A stretch of DNA of 64,000 nucleotides from Alistipes putredinis (GTDB lineage: Bacteria > Bacteroidota > Bacteroidia > Bacteroidales > Rikenellaceae), in NCBI GenBank assembly GCA_022009915.1, contig CP091730.1, positions 744,001-808,000 on the forward strand. Direction: 5' to 3'. The notes beneath the pieces are model-generated. The model saw only the letters and a list, made by a program, of their open reading frames with translations. It was not told the DNA's origin and made no database searches. The translations under genes and the position numbers were made by a program. How positions within the stretch are numbered: the stretch's first letter is position 1; each line of letters starts with the position of its first letter. Shown piece after piece: positions 1-10,004 of this stretch.

Positions 1-478
1 AAACGGGCCGTGCCGTCATGAAGTTGGCGGCAGGGTCGGGACCGTCGGACTGTGCGTTTTGGATATATCCGAGAGACGCGATTATCTCATGCGGGTCTGC
101 GTTGCCTTCCGAAGCGGGGTAGTATGCGTAGTATGCGAATATGTCGGCGGTGTCCTTGACTGCGGCCGTGAACCGTCCGCGCTGTGTGGTCTGACCCTGC
201 CGCAGATTGTCTATCGTGAAGACTGTGTTGTTTTCCACGATTCTCCACATATTGTTTACGAATACTCCGATGCGGTCCGCATACTGCCATACCGAAGAGT
301 AGCCGTCCTCTTTCTGTTCGATGCCCGCTCTGGTCTGCTGTTGTACGGCATACAGCCAGATGTCGGTTTTCTGTGCCGGCTGCGGAGGCGTCACCGGATC
401 AGTGTCCGCATCTTTGGTACAGGAGGCCAGTGCGGCGAGCAGAATCGGAAGGAAAAAGTATAGCGATGTCTTTTTCAT
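1..478 (-). CDS. Fimbrillin-like lipoprotein, N-terminal part (gene runs off the window)
   Basis: The ATG at 478 opens a frame of 159 codons that leaves the window without a stop. The protein begins with a lipoprotein signal (hydrophobic stretch ending in ALASC, lipid cysteine about residue 20), so it should be exported and lipid-anchored. The next part has the layout usual for Bacteroidales fimbrillin and Mfa-like proteins: a short linker, a TRAGIEQKEDG segment, then WQYADRIGVFVNN. Family knowledge suggests a fimbrial or surface adhesin subunit, or a related surface lipoprotein. The assignment rests on the N-terminal pattern only, because the C-terminal half is missing. No frame break is seen here. 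Confidence 0.6.
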   Translation of the reverse strand, partial: MKKTSLYFFLPILLAALASCTKDADTDPVTPPQPAQKTDIWLYAVQQQTRAGIEQKEDGYSSVWQYADRIGVFVNNMWRIVENNTVFTIDNLRQGQTTQRGRFTAAVKDTADIFAYYAYYPASEGNADPHEIIASLGYIQNAQSDGPDPAANFMTARPV

Positions 479-621
479 GTAGGAGTAGCGTTTTTAGGTT
501 GTAAAGATAGTGTTTCCGTCGTAAATTTCATTATCTCTGCGCCATTTTTAATCGGCGCACCGGCTGCGGGCATACGAATTGCATGTGTTACGGCTCGGAT
601 ATAACCAATAATCTATTGACT

Positions 622-1065
622 ATGAAAAAGTGTTTGTTTGTTTTCGCGGCGGCATTGACGACCATGCTCGTCGCGTGGGCGCCTGCGCAGGCTGTTTCCA
701 GACGTGTCGCCATTCTGCCCGAGAGCGCGAAGTTCGTGACCGAGCATTTCTCGACACGCACGGTGGCCTATGTCATAGGCGAGAAAGACTTCGGTTCTCC
801 GGTGGAGTACGAAGTCATGTTTACGGACAAGAGTTATGTGACTTTCGAAAGAGGCGGCCGTTGGACGGAGGTCGATTGCGGGCTTTCGCCGGTTCCGGAG
901 GCGGTGATTCCGCAAGGCATACGGCAGTATGTCGGCCGCAAGTATCCGAAGGGGACTTTCGTAACACAAATCGAGCGGTCGAAACGCGGATACAGTGTCG
1001 AGCTGAGCAACGAAGCGGTGCTGAAATTCGACCGTAAAGGCGAGTTTCGCAAAGCAAAGCATTGA
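622..1065 (+). CDS. Secreted PepSY-like protein
   Basis: Predicted protein of 147 aa. I chose the ATG at 622, not the upstream in-frame ATG at 583, because it gives a normal signal peptide (MKKCLFVF.. ending APAQA, cleavage near residue 23). The mature part has the two-repeat pattern of the Bacteroidetes PepSY-like family (PF11396 type): an YEVMFTD strand, FERGGRWTEVD, then an IPQGIRQYVGRKYP helix, and again YSVELSNEAVLKFDRKGEF. Such proteins are periplasmic, and their exact role is unknown (proposed peptidase-inhibitor-like or sensing function). The reading frame is intact. It is a single gene facing the convergent TPR gene, with a shared terminator between them. Confidence 0.7.
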   Translation: MKKCLFVFAAALTTMLVAWAPAQAVSRRVAILPESAKFVTEHFSTRTVAYVIGEKDFGSPVEYEVMFTDKSYVTFERGGRWTEVDCGLSPVPEAVIPQGIRQYVGRKYPKGTFVTQIERSKRGYSVELSNEAVLKFDRKGEFRKAKH

Positions 1066-1114
1066 CCCTTCTTGGACGCGCTACCGGTTTTTATTGATGC
1101 GAGCGTTTTAATAG

Positions 1115-1147
1115 AAAACGGGCTGTCGAATCAGACAGCCCGTTTTT
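1115..1147. terminator. Bidirectional intrinsic terminator
   Basis: A 13-bp stem (AAAACGGGCTGTC and its complement) with a 6-nt loop at 1128-1133. It is flanked by an A-run on one side and a T-run on the other, so it can stop transcription from both the PepSY-like gene (+) and the TPR gene (-). Confidence 0.85.
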
Positions 1148-1166
1148 ATTCCGGTTCGGTTCAGCC

Positions 1167-2489
1167 TTACTGCATCGAATCGTAAATGGCTTTGTACTTG
1201 TCGTATTTGGCCTGCATGCCGTCCATGTCGCGCAGACGGAACGTCAGGCTTTTGAGAATCTCGACGGTTACTTTCTCGGCCGGATTGATTTCGTATGCCT
1301 TTTCCAGATAGGGGAGTGCTTTCGCATACTCGTCGTTCACCTTTTTGAGATAAGCGTTGTATTCCGCGCTGCCCGACCATTGTCCGCGCTGGTTCATCTG
1401 CGCGTTCAGGGCGTCGCCTTTCTTGGAGTAGAACAGACCGAGGTTTACCAGAATGTAGAAATCGTTCGGTTTGAGGGTCTGGGCCTTGTGCATCTCGGCG
1501 ATAGCGGAATCGAGGTCGCCCAGCTTGTCGTAGATAAGTCCCAGTCCGTAGTACAGCAGCGGATTACTCGGGTCTTTCTCTATACCGGCTTTAACGAGCG
1601 GAATAATCTCGTTGGGGTTCTTGTCCACCGACGCATAGAGCTTGATGAGGCCTTCGATGATGTTCGTGTTGCCCGGATATTTTGCTATACCCTCTTTGAT
1701 GGTCTTTTCAGCCTTGTCTATCTCGTTGTTCTGGAATTCGCACAGGAAAGCGTAGTAGTAAACGTCGCCTTTGTCCTCCTTGCCGTATTCGAGCGCTTTT
1801 TCGAAGCATTCGGCACCCTTTGCATACTGGCTGCCTACAAGATAGCAGTAACCTGCGTTGTAGAGGGCGTTGGTGTCCTTGGCTGCGACGGCGGGGAATT
1901 CTCCGACCTTGTATGCGTTATAATAGTTGTCGGCAGCGTTGGCGTAGTCGCCCATCGTCAGGTAGTTGTTGCCTCTTTCGAAATAGGCGTTCATCAGGTT
2001 TCTTATTCCTGTGACGACCTTCTTCTCGGTTTTGGGGTCGATTTCATAGGCTTTTTCGTATGCCTGTGCGGCTTTCCCGAGTGCATCGGGAGTCACTTCG
2101 GTCGTAACGAAGAAACTCTTTACGCGGCCGTCCTTGGCATAGGCCTTGAAGTGGTCGTAGGTGTATTCGGTGTATTTCGTACCGTCCACTACGACTTCTG
2201 CCTTGGGAGCTTCGCCCTGCGACTGGACCATCATCGACTCTTCCAGCTCGCGGAAAATACCGCTCGTGGGCTGCGTTGCGACTTCGTAGAACATGTCGCC
2301 GCGTTTCACCCAAGTGGAAGCCTTGACAGCTTTTTGGGATTGGCGATGTCCGCCTCGGATTTTGCTACGCGTTTTTCGGCAGCCGCCTTGTTAAACTTTT
2401 CGACCGGAGGCGTGACTCCGTCCTGTCCGTTTGCTATCGGTGCAGCGAACAACAGCATCGCCGACACCACTGCAAAAAATACGTTTCAT
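1167..2489 (-). CDS. Exported TPR-repeat protein (two apparent frameshifts)
   Basis: A signal-peptide protein of about 440 aa made largely of tetratricopeptide repeats. Helical repeats such as AAQAYEKAYEIDPK, AAKDTNALYNAGYCYLVGSQYAKGAECFEKAL and DLDSAIAEMHKAQTLKP run through the whole mature part. The start is the ATG at 2489. The signal peptide (AMLLFAAPIANGQ) is joined to it only across a shift in the T-run near 2476, and a second shift lies in the A-run near 2333. The remaining 380 codons are open. TPR proteins are scaffolds, and the partner cannot be told from sequence. It lies 46 nt downstream of gyrA on the same strand and may share its transcript. Transcription ends at the hairpin at 1115-1147. 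Confidence 0.8.
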
Positions 2490-2535
2490 AGTCTTTTTTT
2501 ATAATAAAATTGTTTTTTCGTATAGTTTCACGTCT

Positions 2536-5031
2536 CTATTCTTCTGTCGTCGTTTGCCCCTCGGCGCTCTCCGCCTGCACCTCCTCGCTTTTGGGCACGG
2601 CCATTACGGAGGCGATGGAGTCCGTATCACGCAGGTTGATTATTCTCACACCCTGCGTTGCACGTCCTGCAAGACGGATTCCGGATACGGCGGTGCGGAT
2701 TGTGATGCCGCTGCGGTTGATAATCATCAAATCGTTGTCGTCCGTCACGGCCTGAATCGACACCAAATCGCCGGTCTTTTTCGGTGATGTTTATGGTCTT
2801 GACACCCTTGCCGCCGCGATTCGTGATTCGGTACTCTTCCAAGTCGGTCCGTTTGCCGTAGCCGTTTTCGCTGAGCACCAGAACATCCTGCCCGCTTTCG
2901 GGCTCTACACAAATCATACCTATTACGCAATCGTCGCCTTCGAGTGCGATTCCTCTTACGCCCGCACCCACGCGACCTATTGGCCTTACCGTGTTTTCAT
3001 AGAAGCGTATCGCCTTGCCGCTGCGCGAGGCAATCATCACCTGTGCGTTTCCGCTCGTCAGCTTGGCTTCGATGAGTTGGTCGTCCTCGCGGATAACTAT
3101 GGCGTTCACGCCGGCCTGACGCGGTCGGGAATAGGCTTCCAACAGGGTTTTCTTAATCGTACCGTTTTTGGTACACATTATTATGTAGTTGTTTTTCCAC
3201 ATACTCCTTGTCGTCGAGTCTGCGCACGTTTATGTATGCGCGGACCTTGTCGTCCGGCTCGATCTGGATGACATTCTGAATCGCCCGTCCTTTCGAGGAG
3301 CGTGCGCCTTCGGGTATCGCATACACTTTCAGCCAGAAGCAACGCCCCTTTTCGGTGAAAAAGAGCATCGTGTTGTGCATCGTGGTCACGTATATGTGCT
3401 CTATGAAGTCTTCGTCTCTGGTCGCGCTGCCCTTGACGCCTACGCCTCCGCGGTTCTGGGTGCGGTATTCGGTCAGCGGGGTGCGCTTTATGTAGCCCAT
3501 GTGCGAAATGGTGATTACCATCTCCTCGTCGGCATAAAAGTCCTCGGGGTTGAACTCCTCGGCGCTGAATACGATTTCGGAGCGGCGCTCGTCGCCGTAT
3601 TTCTCTTTCATTTCGAGCGTTTCTGCCTTGATTACGCCCATCTGCATTTCGGTGCTGGACAGCAGGCTCGGTAAGATATGCGATTTGTTTTTTTCCAGGC
3701 TCGTCGCGTTCGGCTTCCAGCGCGTGGCGCGAGAGTTTGGTGAGCGCTCTCAGACGCATCTCGATGATTGCGGCCGTTTGCAGGTCGGACAGTCCGAAGC
3801 GTTCGGACATGGCCTGACGTGCGGCATCCGGAGTCTCCGAACCGCGTATTATGGAGATAATCTCGTCGATGTTGTCCTGCGCGATGAGAAGACCCAGCAC
3901 GATATGGAGCCGGTCCTGCGCTTTCTTCAAATCGAAACGCGCACGGCGCACGATTACATCGTGACGGTGCTCGACGAAGTATTTTATCTGGTCCTTTATG
4001 TTCAGCAGTGCGGACGACCGTTCACCAGCGCGATGTTGTTCACCGCGAACTTCGATTGTAGCGGCGTGTTCTTGAACAGCGTGTTGAGCACGACGCTGGC
4101 CACGGCATCCTTTTTCAGGATAATCACCACGCGAAGACCGTCCCTGCCGCTCTCGTCGTTGATATACGAAATGCCTTCGATGCGCTTGTCGTTTATCATG
4201 TCGGCGATTTTCCGAATGGTCTCGGCCTTGTTCACCATGTACGGCATTTCGGTGATTACGATGCACTCGCGGCCGCTTTCGGTATGCTCTATCTCGGTTC
4301 TGGCACGCATGACCACGCGCCCGCGTCCGGTTTCGAGAGCCTCCTTGACGCCTTCGTATCCGTAGATTATGCCGCCTGTGGGGAAGTCGGGCCCCTTGAC
4401 GTAGTGCAGCAATTCGGAGATTTCTATGTCGGGATTGTCTATGTACGCGCAAATGGCATCGGACACCTCCGAGAGGTTGTGCGGAGCCATGTTGGTCGCC
4501 ATGCCGACGGCGATTCCGCTCGAACCGTTGAGCAGCAGCAATGGAATTTTTCGACGGCAGGACCACGGGTTCCTTGATTGTGTCGTCGAAGTTGAGCGTG
4601 AAATCGACCGTGTCCTTGTCGATGTCCGCGAGCACTTCGTCGGCCAGTTTTTGAAGTCTTGCCTCCGTGTAACGCATTGCGGCGGGCGAGTCGCCGTCCA
4701 TCGAACCGAAGTTTCCGTGTCCGTCCACTAACGGATAGCGCAGGTTCCAGTCCTGAGCCATTCGCACCATTGCTTCGTAAATGGAGCTGTCGCCGTGAGG
4801 GTGGAACTTACCCATTACGTCTCCGACGATACGGGCCGATTTGCGGTGCGGTTTGTCGGATGTCAGGTTCAGTTCGTTGCTCATGCCGTACAGGATGCGG
4901 CGCTGAACCGGTTTTAGTCCGTCCCTTACGTCGGGAAGCGCACGAGAGACGATGACCGACATGGAATAGTCGATGTACGAACTCTTCATCACGTTCTCGA
5001 TATTGACGGAGATGATTTTCTGTTCTGCCAT
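2536..5031 (-). CDS. gyrA: DNA gyrase subunit A (apparent frameshifts)
   Basis: Type IIA topoisomerase A subunit that cuts and rejoins DNA during negative supercoiling. The N-terminus (MAEQKIISVNIENVMKSSYI) and the breakage-reunion domain follow the family. The catalytic tyrosine sits in AAMRYTEARL. The quinolone region reads HPHGDSSIYEAM, with Ser at the E. coli S83 position and Glu at D87. The C-terminal half has the GyrA-box beta-pinwheel repeats (e.g. GRAIQNVIQIEPDD, YRTQNRGGVGVKG, YRITNRGGKGVKT). The frame is broken at about 4549 (A5), 4012 (missing base), 3698 (extra base in AGCT), 3192 (A5) and 2778 (A5). Joining the pieces gives a normal full-length protein of about 830 aa, so the breaks are probably read errors in an essential gene. 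Confidence 0.93.
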
Positions 5032-5142
5032 TTTATATGCGTCTAATTTTAATCCTCGTTATTCCATTGCAGGGGCCTGTCGGACACTGCATTCAAGTAG
5101 CCAAAAATACGGCTTTTTCGCGATATAAGCAAAAAGAGGCTG

Positions 5143-5150
5143 CAAATTTA
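5143..5150 (-). promoter_or_regulatory. Bacteroidetes -7 box, probable gyrA promoter
   Basis: Minus-strand TAAATTTG fits the TAnnTTTG element. It would give a 5' leader of about 105 nt before the gyrA ATG at 5031. The -33 element is poor. Confidence 0.4.
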
Positions 5151-5232
5151 TCCGATAATGAAGCGATACGGAGCGAAAATATGCGCTTAAAGTCGTTTTT
5201 CCGCTCTTTTGAGCGGTTTTTTTATCCGGCCT

Positions 5233-6654
5233 TTACCCCTTACCGTGAAAATCGCCGCTTCCTTTCGAATCGGTCTGCCGGCCGCTGCGGTCGATTGTGA
5301 ATTCCCGTCCGTTTTTCCGATACCCGCGCCGCTCCGTCCGAGAAAAGCTGGACGCATCGTCGTATTTCAGTGGTACGACCACCTGACCGCTCAGATTCAC
5401 GAATCCCCACTTGCCGTCCCGCATGGCTACGTCGAGGCCCTCGGAGAAGTCGCCCAGATAATCGAAATGCTCGCGCCCCACGGGCTTTCCGTCGCGGTTT
5501 TTAAGGCTCCACTTGCCGTAACGCATCACGACCGCCACGCCGTGATACTCGTCCCATGACACCTCCTCGTACTCCGGCGGCAGTACGTACCGTCCCTGCC
5601 GGTCGATTAGCCCCTTGCCGGTTTCGGTCTCCACTTCCGCCCGACCTTCGCGGAACGGCATGGCGTAGCGGAATGTCTGTGGGAAAACCGGCCGCCCCTG
5701 CGCATCTACGTATTTCCATCCGTCGCTGTCCATTACGCAGACGATGTCTTCGCCGGTGCGGTCCGTCCAGTAGTAGTGCGAGAATATGTCCGGGGCCTCG
5801 TGCTGCGCCGCATCGCATATCGGTTGCAGTGCCGGCGCGGGGTTGGCGGCGAGCAGTTTGCCCATGTTGCAGAAGTCCTCGTGCGTGTACGCGCCGACAT
5901 GTCCGAGAATCGCATCGAGACTCGCACGGTCGCAACCCGAGGCCATTGCGGCTATTTCCTCGTATGCCGTGCCGCGCAGTGCCGCCGAAATGATTCCGGC
6001 GCTTTCGGCCATCGCTCTGGGATGCAGAAGAATCCGGCGGCCGAACTGCGCGTAGGAGTGCGGCATGAGCAGGGTCGCGAGCGTGGCTGCGATTACCTGC
6101 GAGCTGAGGTCTATCTTGGGAATCGACACCATGCGCACCGCAGGACCGTTGCCGCTTTGGGTCACTACGACAGCCGAAGGCGTGAGACCTATCGAGTTCT
6201 TGTGCGCCCAGAATACGAGCTCGGTGAGCTGCGGTATTATCCGTTCGATTTGAGCCGTGGAGCCGGAGGCGGATTGCTGTTGCAGAAACTCTTCGAGAGA
6301 GGAGTGCGGCGGCAGCATCTGCACGCAGACGTCTATCTGCCTCGGATTCATCGACGCGTCGAAAACGGTCATCTCGGCCTCTCTGAACTCGAAAGGCAGC
6401 AGGTATGGCGAACGCATTCTGGCAAGACGCGCCGCGAGTATGCGCATTTCGCAAAGCGAATGTTCGGAGCCGAGCGGTGCTCTCAATACTGCACGGCCCG
6501 ACGGCGTCAGTATGTCGAAATCGACGTACCGCCTGTGGGCCCTGAGGCTCGGAGTTCCGTCCGCGTTCCGAAGCGGAAAAATCCCGCCGAGCGTGCGGAA
6601 TCGTCCCGCAGGGTTTTCCAGAGCATCTATGTACTGGCTTATCGAAACGCTCAT
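5233..6654 (-). CDS. Pseudokinase-like / WG-repeat protein
   Basis: About 473 aa; the ATG at 6654 follows the vWA stop codon by 2 nt, implying translational coupling. Residues of about 1-300 look like a degenerate protein-kinase fold: at the place where the neighbouring kinase has HGDLKPDNIII this protein has IGLTPSAVVV, so the catalytic Asp is absent and no DFG-like motif is visible. The C-terminal 150 residues hold WG repeats (DGWKYVDAQGRPVFP, GKGLIDRQGRYVLPPEY, GKWSLKNRDGKP, GKWGFVNLSGQVVVPLKYD), usually a beta-rich binding module. Two compensating shifts near the end (about 5335 and 5312) restore the same stop. It resembles the kinase at 7573-8862 in domain order and is probably its inactive paralogue. 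The function is unknown. Confidence 0.7.
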   Translation of the reverse strand: MSVSISQYIDALENPAGRFRTLGGIFPLRNADGTPSLRAHRRYVDFDILTPSGRAVLRAPLGSEHSLCEMRILAARLARMRSPYLLPFEFREAEMTVFDASMNPRQIDVCVQMLPPHSSLEEFLQQQSASGSTAQIERIIPQLTELVFWAHKNSIGLTPSAVVVTQSGNGPAVRMVSIPKIDLSSQVIAATLATLLMPHSYAQFGRRILLHPRAMAESAGIISAALRGTAYEEIAAMASGCDRASLDAILGHVGAYTHEDFCNMGKLLAANPAPALQPICDAAQHEAPDIFSHYYWTDRTGEDIVCVMDSDGWKYVDAQGRPVFPQTFRYAMPFREGRAEVETETGKGLIDRQGRYVLPPEYEEVSWDEYHGVAVVMRYGKWSLKNRDGKPVGREHFDYLGDFSEGLDVAMRDGKWGFVNLSGQVVVPLKYDDASSFSRTERRGYRKNGREFTIDRSGRQTDSKGSGDFHGKG

Positions 6655-6656
6655 CC

Positions 6657-7514
6657 CTACATTACGTTTATGCTCACCGAACCGATGTTCAGCACGTCGG
6701 CGATGTTGCTCAGCGAACAGTTGTAGCTCATGCCCTTGTAGGGAGGCCGGCCTCCGCCGCGAATCTCCGCTATCAGCGGATTGTACGCTTCGGGCATCTG
6801 GCTGGATATGTCGTAGAGCAGCCGCGCATACCGTCTGTCGGGAAGCTCGCTCCTGTCGCATGGAAACAGCACCGACGGCGCGACCGAGTCGTGTTCGCCG
6901 CACAAGTGCATGTTGAACAGCAGCACGTTGCCGTCCGAAGTCTTCACTGTCTTTATACGTGCGGTTATTTCGCGTATCTTCTCTCCGTCCGCATCCGACC
7001 CTTCGCCGTCGGTGATGTTTATTATGGTCGGAGGATAGCTGTCGGCATTGGAGGTCTTGCGGCACCATGCGCTTACCATTTCCAGAACTTTCGAGAAGGC
7101 CTCGTACATCGGCGTGCCGCCCACCGAGCGCGGCTGAATCCATGCGTTGTGCTGGCAGACGGTCATTATCTCCTTTCCGTCGGGCAGTGTATTGACAACC
7201 ATCCGACTGGTCTTGCGAACCTCTCTGGCCGCCAGACGCGACGGCTGCGTGAAGCTCCGCTCTCCGTCCAGAAGCGAATATACGCCGTCGCCCGAGTAGC
7301 CGATTGCCGCTATGTCGTAATAGTCGTATATGCCTCCGTCCCGCCGGCTGCGGCTGATGATTTCGTCGATGAAGGTGTTCGCTGCAAGGGCGACGCCTTC
7401 CGCCTTGGTCATGCGTTCCGTTCCGAAAAGCACGCTTTCCTGCATGGACCCAGACTGGTCTATCATTATCACGAATGCCGTGCGGTGCGTTCTGGTTATG
7501 CTGTTTTGATACAT
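6657..7514 (-). CDS. von Willebrand factor A domain protein, TerY-like
   Basis: An open 285-aa frame from the ATG at 7514. The metal-ion-dependent adhesion site is complete: MIDQSGSM (DxSxS, residues of about 17-23), the threonine in GGTPMYEAF, and the aspartate in NITDGEGSDAD. No signal peptide is seen, so the protein should be cytoplasmic. Family knowledge: stand-alone cytoplasmic vWA proteins of this kind (TerY group) are often encoded beside Ser/Thr kinases and phosphatases. Here the neighbours are a kinase-WG gene 58 nt upstream and a pseudokinase-WG gene 2 nt downstream, so the three probably act together. No PP2C gene is present. The substrate is unknown. Confidence 0.8.
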   Translation of the reverse strand: MYQNSITRTHRTAFVIMIDQSGSMQESVLFGTERMTKAEGVALAANTFIDEIISRSRRDGGIYDYYDIAAIGYSGDGVYSLLDGERSFTQPSRLAAREVRKTSRMVVNTLPDGKEIMTVCQHNAWIQPRSVGGTPMYEAFSKVLEMVSAWCRKTSNADSYPPTIINITDGEGSDADGEKIREITARIKTVKTSDGNVLLFNMHLCGEHDSVAPSVLFPCDRSELPDRRYARLLYDISSQMPEAYNPLIAEIRGGGRPPYKGMSYNCSLSNIADVLNIGSVSINVM

Positions 7515-7572
7515 GAGTCTTTCTTCTCTTCTTCGCGCTAAAAATAGCGTTTTTTTGGGATGAAAAAACAAT

Positions 7573-8862
7573 CTACCGGTCCGAAAATTCGATAAAAACG
7601 GTCTTCCCGCCTTCCGTCGCTTCGGCTCTGCCGTCCCTGACGCGGCCCACTCTGTCGTATCTGATTTCGGTGACGGGCCGGCCGTCTTCGAGACCGATAT
7701 ATCCCCCATTTGCCCTCCGATTTTACTGCCGCGTATCCTTCGCCCTGCAACTTCATGCAGTCCCAGCGCTTCCCGTTTATAATCGTTCTTCCGCATTCGT
7801 CGATGCAGTGGTATTTGTCTTCGAGCCTTACGACCGCTGCCGAGCCGCGGAAATCGAACGCCTCGTCCCACCACGGGGCTATTGCTATGCGGCCGTTTTC
7901 GTCGGCATAGCCCCAGAGCCCGTTTCTCTGAAACGGGTGCAGCTTCTGCCGGCAGGGCCGCGGGTCGGCGAAGAACTCTTCGATGTTCTCTATGTACGGA
8001 GTGGGGGAGGCGAGCAGCTTGCAGAGACGATAGTTTCGGGCGTCGGCCTCCTCGGCGAAGAAGCGCAGGGCGGTGTCGAGCATGGCCGTGTCGCCGGAAA
8101 AAGATTTTTAGTGGCGCACAGCGGCGGGGTTTCGTCGTTGTCCGGCATCAGATGCGGGGCCAATGCTATCAGATGCAGATTGGCGCTGAGCAGCGCACTA
8201 GGGTAGTCGTCGATGTGCTTGTCGTACATGCCGGTGTCGCGCAGCGGATGCTGGTAGGCGGGAGTGCCGATTTCCGGCGTCGAGTCGAATCCCGAGTCGG
8301 GAACGTATGCGGCATCGTAGTCTATCAGCCGCCCGTGGCCGGAGGGTGTGATTATGATGTTGTCGGGTTTGAGGTCGCCGTGCGCCCACTCTTCTTTGAG
8401 CAGTCGTGCGCACATCCTGTCGAAAATGCCGGCGAGCCGTTCGAGCGCGTTCTTGTCGCGATGCTTTGCGGCCGAGGCCACGCACTGTTGCAGGGTGCGT
8501 CCGTCACCCATTCCGAGAGCACCACGTCGTAATAGCGGTAGCGGGCATCGGAGAGCGTGGCCACGCACATCTCCTGCTCGTAATACCTGCACGGAGATAC
8601 GAGGGGCGAGCCGCATCGGGACAGGTAGCGGTAGACCGCAGGCAGGTGCGGATTGCCCTTGCGGAAGCATCGCAGACACATTGTCTTGCCTGCCGACTCT
8701 TTGGTGCGGATACGAAAAACTGCGGCGCTGTTACCGCTCCGCAGTTCTATTTCTCCGTAGACGTCTCTGCACACCTCCTCTATTTCGATGCTGCGAAACA
8801 GGCTCCGCCGGCCTTTCGAGCGAGGCCCTGTATTCGGAAACGGACGGGAATCTGGCGTGCAT
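7573..8862 (-). CDS. Ser/Thr protein kinase with C-terminal WG repeats (apparent frameshifts)
   Basis: About 430 aa after joining frames; the chosen ATG at 8862 lies 19 nt after the DAHP synthase/chorismate mutase stop. Residues of about 40-250 form a small protein kinase: the catalytic loop is HGDLKPDNIII, the metal-binding DFG is DYD (LIDYDAAY), and an activation-segment GTPAYQHP follows. The beta-3 lysine position appears to be arginine (MCLRCF), as in some bacterial kinases. The C-terminal third has WG repeats (NGLWGYADENGRIAIAPWWDE, then KWGYIGLEDGRPV). Shifts lie at about 8802 (extra base in AGCT), 8506, 8099 (T-run) and 7705 (G5). It is likely an active cytoplasmic kinase working with the vWA and pseudokinase proteins encoded downstream. 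The substrate cannot be told. Confidence 0.75.
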
Positions 8863-8881
8863 CTGCGTTCGCGGCGGCCTG

Positions 8882-9954
8882 TCAGGCGTTCATCACTTTG
8901 TTCTGTCGGTTGATACTCTCGATATGTATGGCTTCGAGAACGGTTTTCAGGAATTCGGGGCTGAGATTCAGACTTTGTCGGCCTGCGAAAGCACCTTGTC
9001 CACGATATTGCCCCAGCGGTTGCTTTGCAGGATGGCAACGTCGTTGTCCCGTTTGACCTCGCCGATTTTTCTCGCAGATGTCCATGCGTCGGCTCAGCAG
9101 TTCGAACAGGCTCGGAGTCTATCTGGTCTATCTCCTGACGGTAGACGGAGAGTTTCTTTACGAATTCGGGGTCTTCGACGCTGTCCTTGCGCCACGAAAT
9201 GCTGCGTATCATATGTTCCAGTTCGTCGGGCACTAACTGTTGCGCCGCATCGCTCAAAGCCTTGTCGGGGCAGATGTGCGATTCGACTATCAGTCCGTCG
9301 TAGCGCAAATCGGCGGCCGTTTGCGAAATTTCCTGCAAGTATGTACGGCATCCGCAGATGTGCGAGGGTCGCAAATCATCATCATGTCGGGAAAGCGCCT
9401 GCGCATTTCCAGAATCATGTGCCACATGGGCGGATTGCGGTACTTGCTGTGTACGAAATAGGAGAATCCGCGGTGTATCAGACCGATGTTTTCGGGTTTT
9501 ATACCCATGTTCAGAAAGCGCGTGACGGCGCCGCCCCAGAGCGAAATGTCTGGGTTCATCGGGTTCTTGATGAGAATCTTTACGTCCGTACCCTTTACCG
9601 CTTCGGCGATTTCCTGCACGGCGAACGGACTAACGGTGGTGCGTGCGCCTATCCAGAGTACGTCCACGCTGAATTCCAGCGCACTTTCCACATGCTTGCT
9701 CGACGCCACTTCGGTGGCGATTGGCAGACCCGTCAGGCGTTTAGCTTCGGACAGCCATGCAAGCCCTTTGAGCCCCACGCCTTCGAAGGTTCCGGGCCGG
9801 GTGCGCGGTTTCCAGATTCCGGCCCGAAGGACGTCCACCACGCCCGTTGCGGCCAGTCTTACGCATGTGTCGAGCGTCTGTTCGCGCGTCTCTGCGCTGC
9901 ACGGGCCCGATATGATTAGGGGGCGCTTGGCTCCCCAGTACGAAGTTTTTCCAT
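8882..9954 (-). CDS. Bifunctional DAHP synthase / chorismate mutase (apparent frameshifts)
   Basis: First step of the shikimate pathway (PEP + erythrose 4-phosphate) fused to chorismate mutase. The joined protein starts MEK.SYWGAKRPLIISGPCSAE and continues with RAGIWKPRTRPGTFEG, ATEVASSKHVE, WIGARTTVSPF and ILIKNPMNPDISLWGGA, the type I-beta (KDO8P-like) synthase core. The C-terminal 90 residues (RQEIDQIDSELFELLSRRMD.. to QSNRWGNIVDKVLSQADKV) are an AroQ-type mutase. Shifts lie at about 9947, 9364, 9110 (AGCT), 9071 and 8960. It is the last biosynthetic gene of the pheA operon. Fusion to the mutase is common in Bacteroidetes and ties pathway entry to Phe/Tyr synthesis. Confidence 0.88.
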
Positions 9955-10004
9955 CTGCTTTCGTTATTGTCGTAAAAGTAGTTTGTTTCGGGATTCGCGT
10001 CCCG

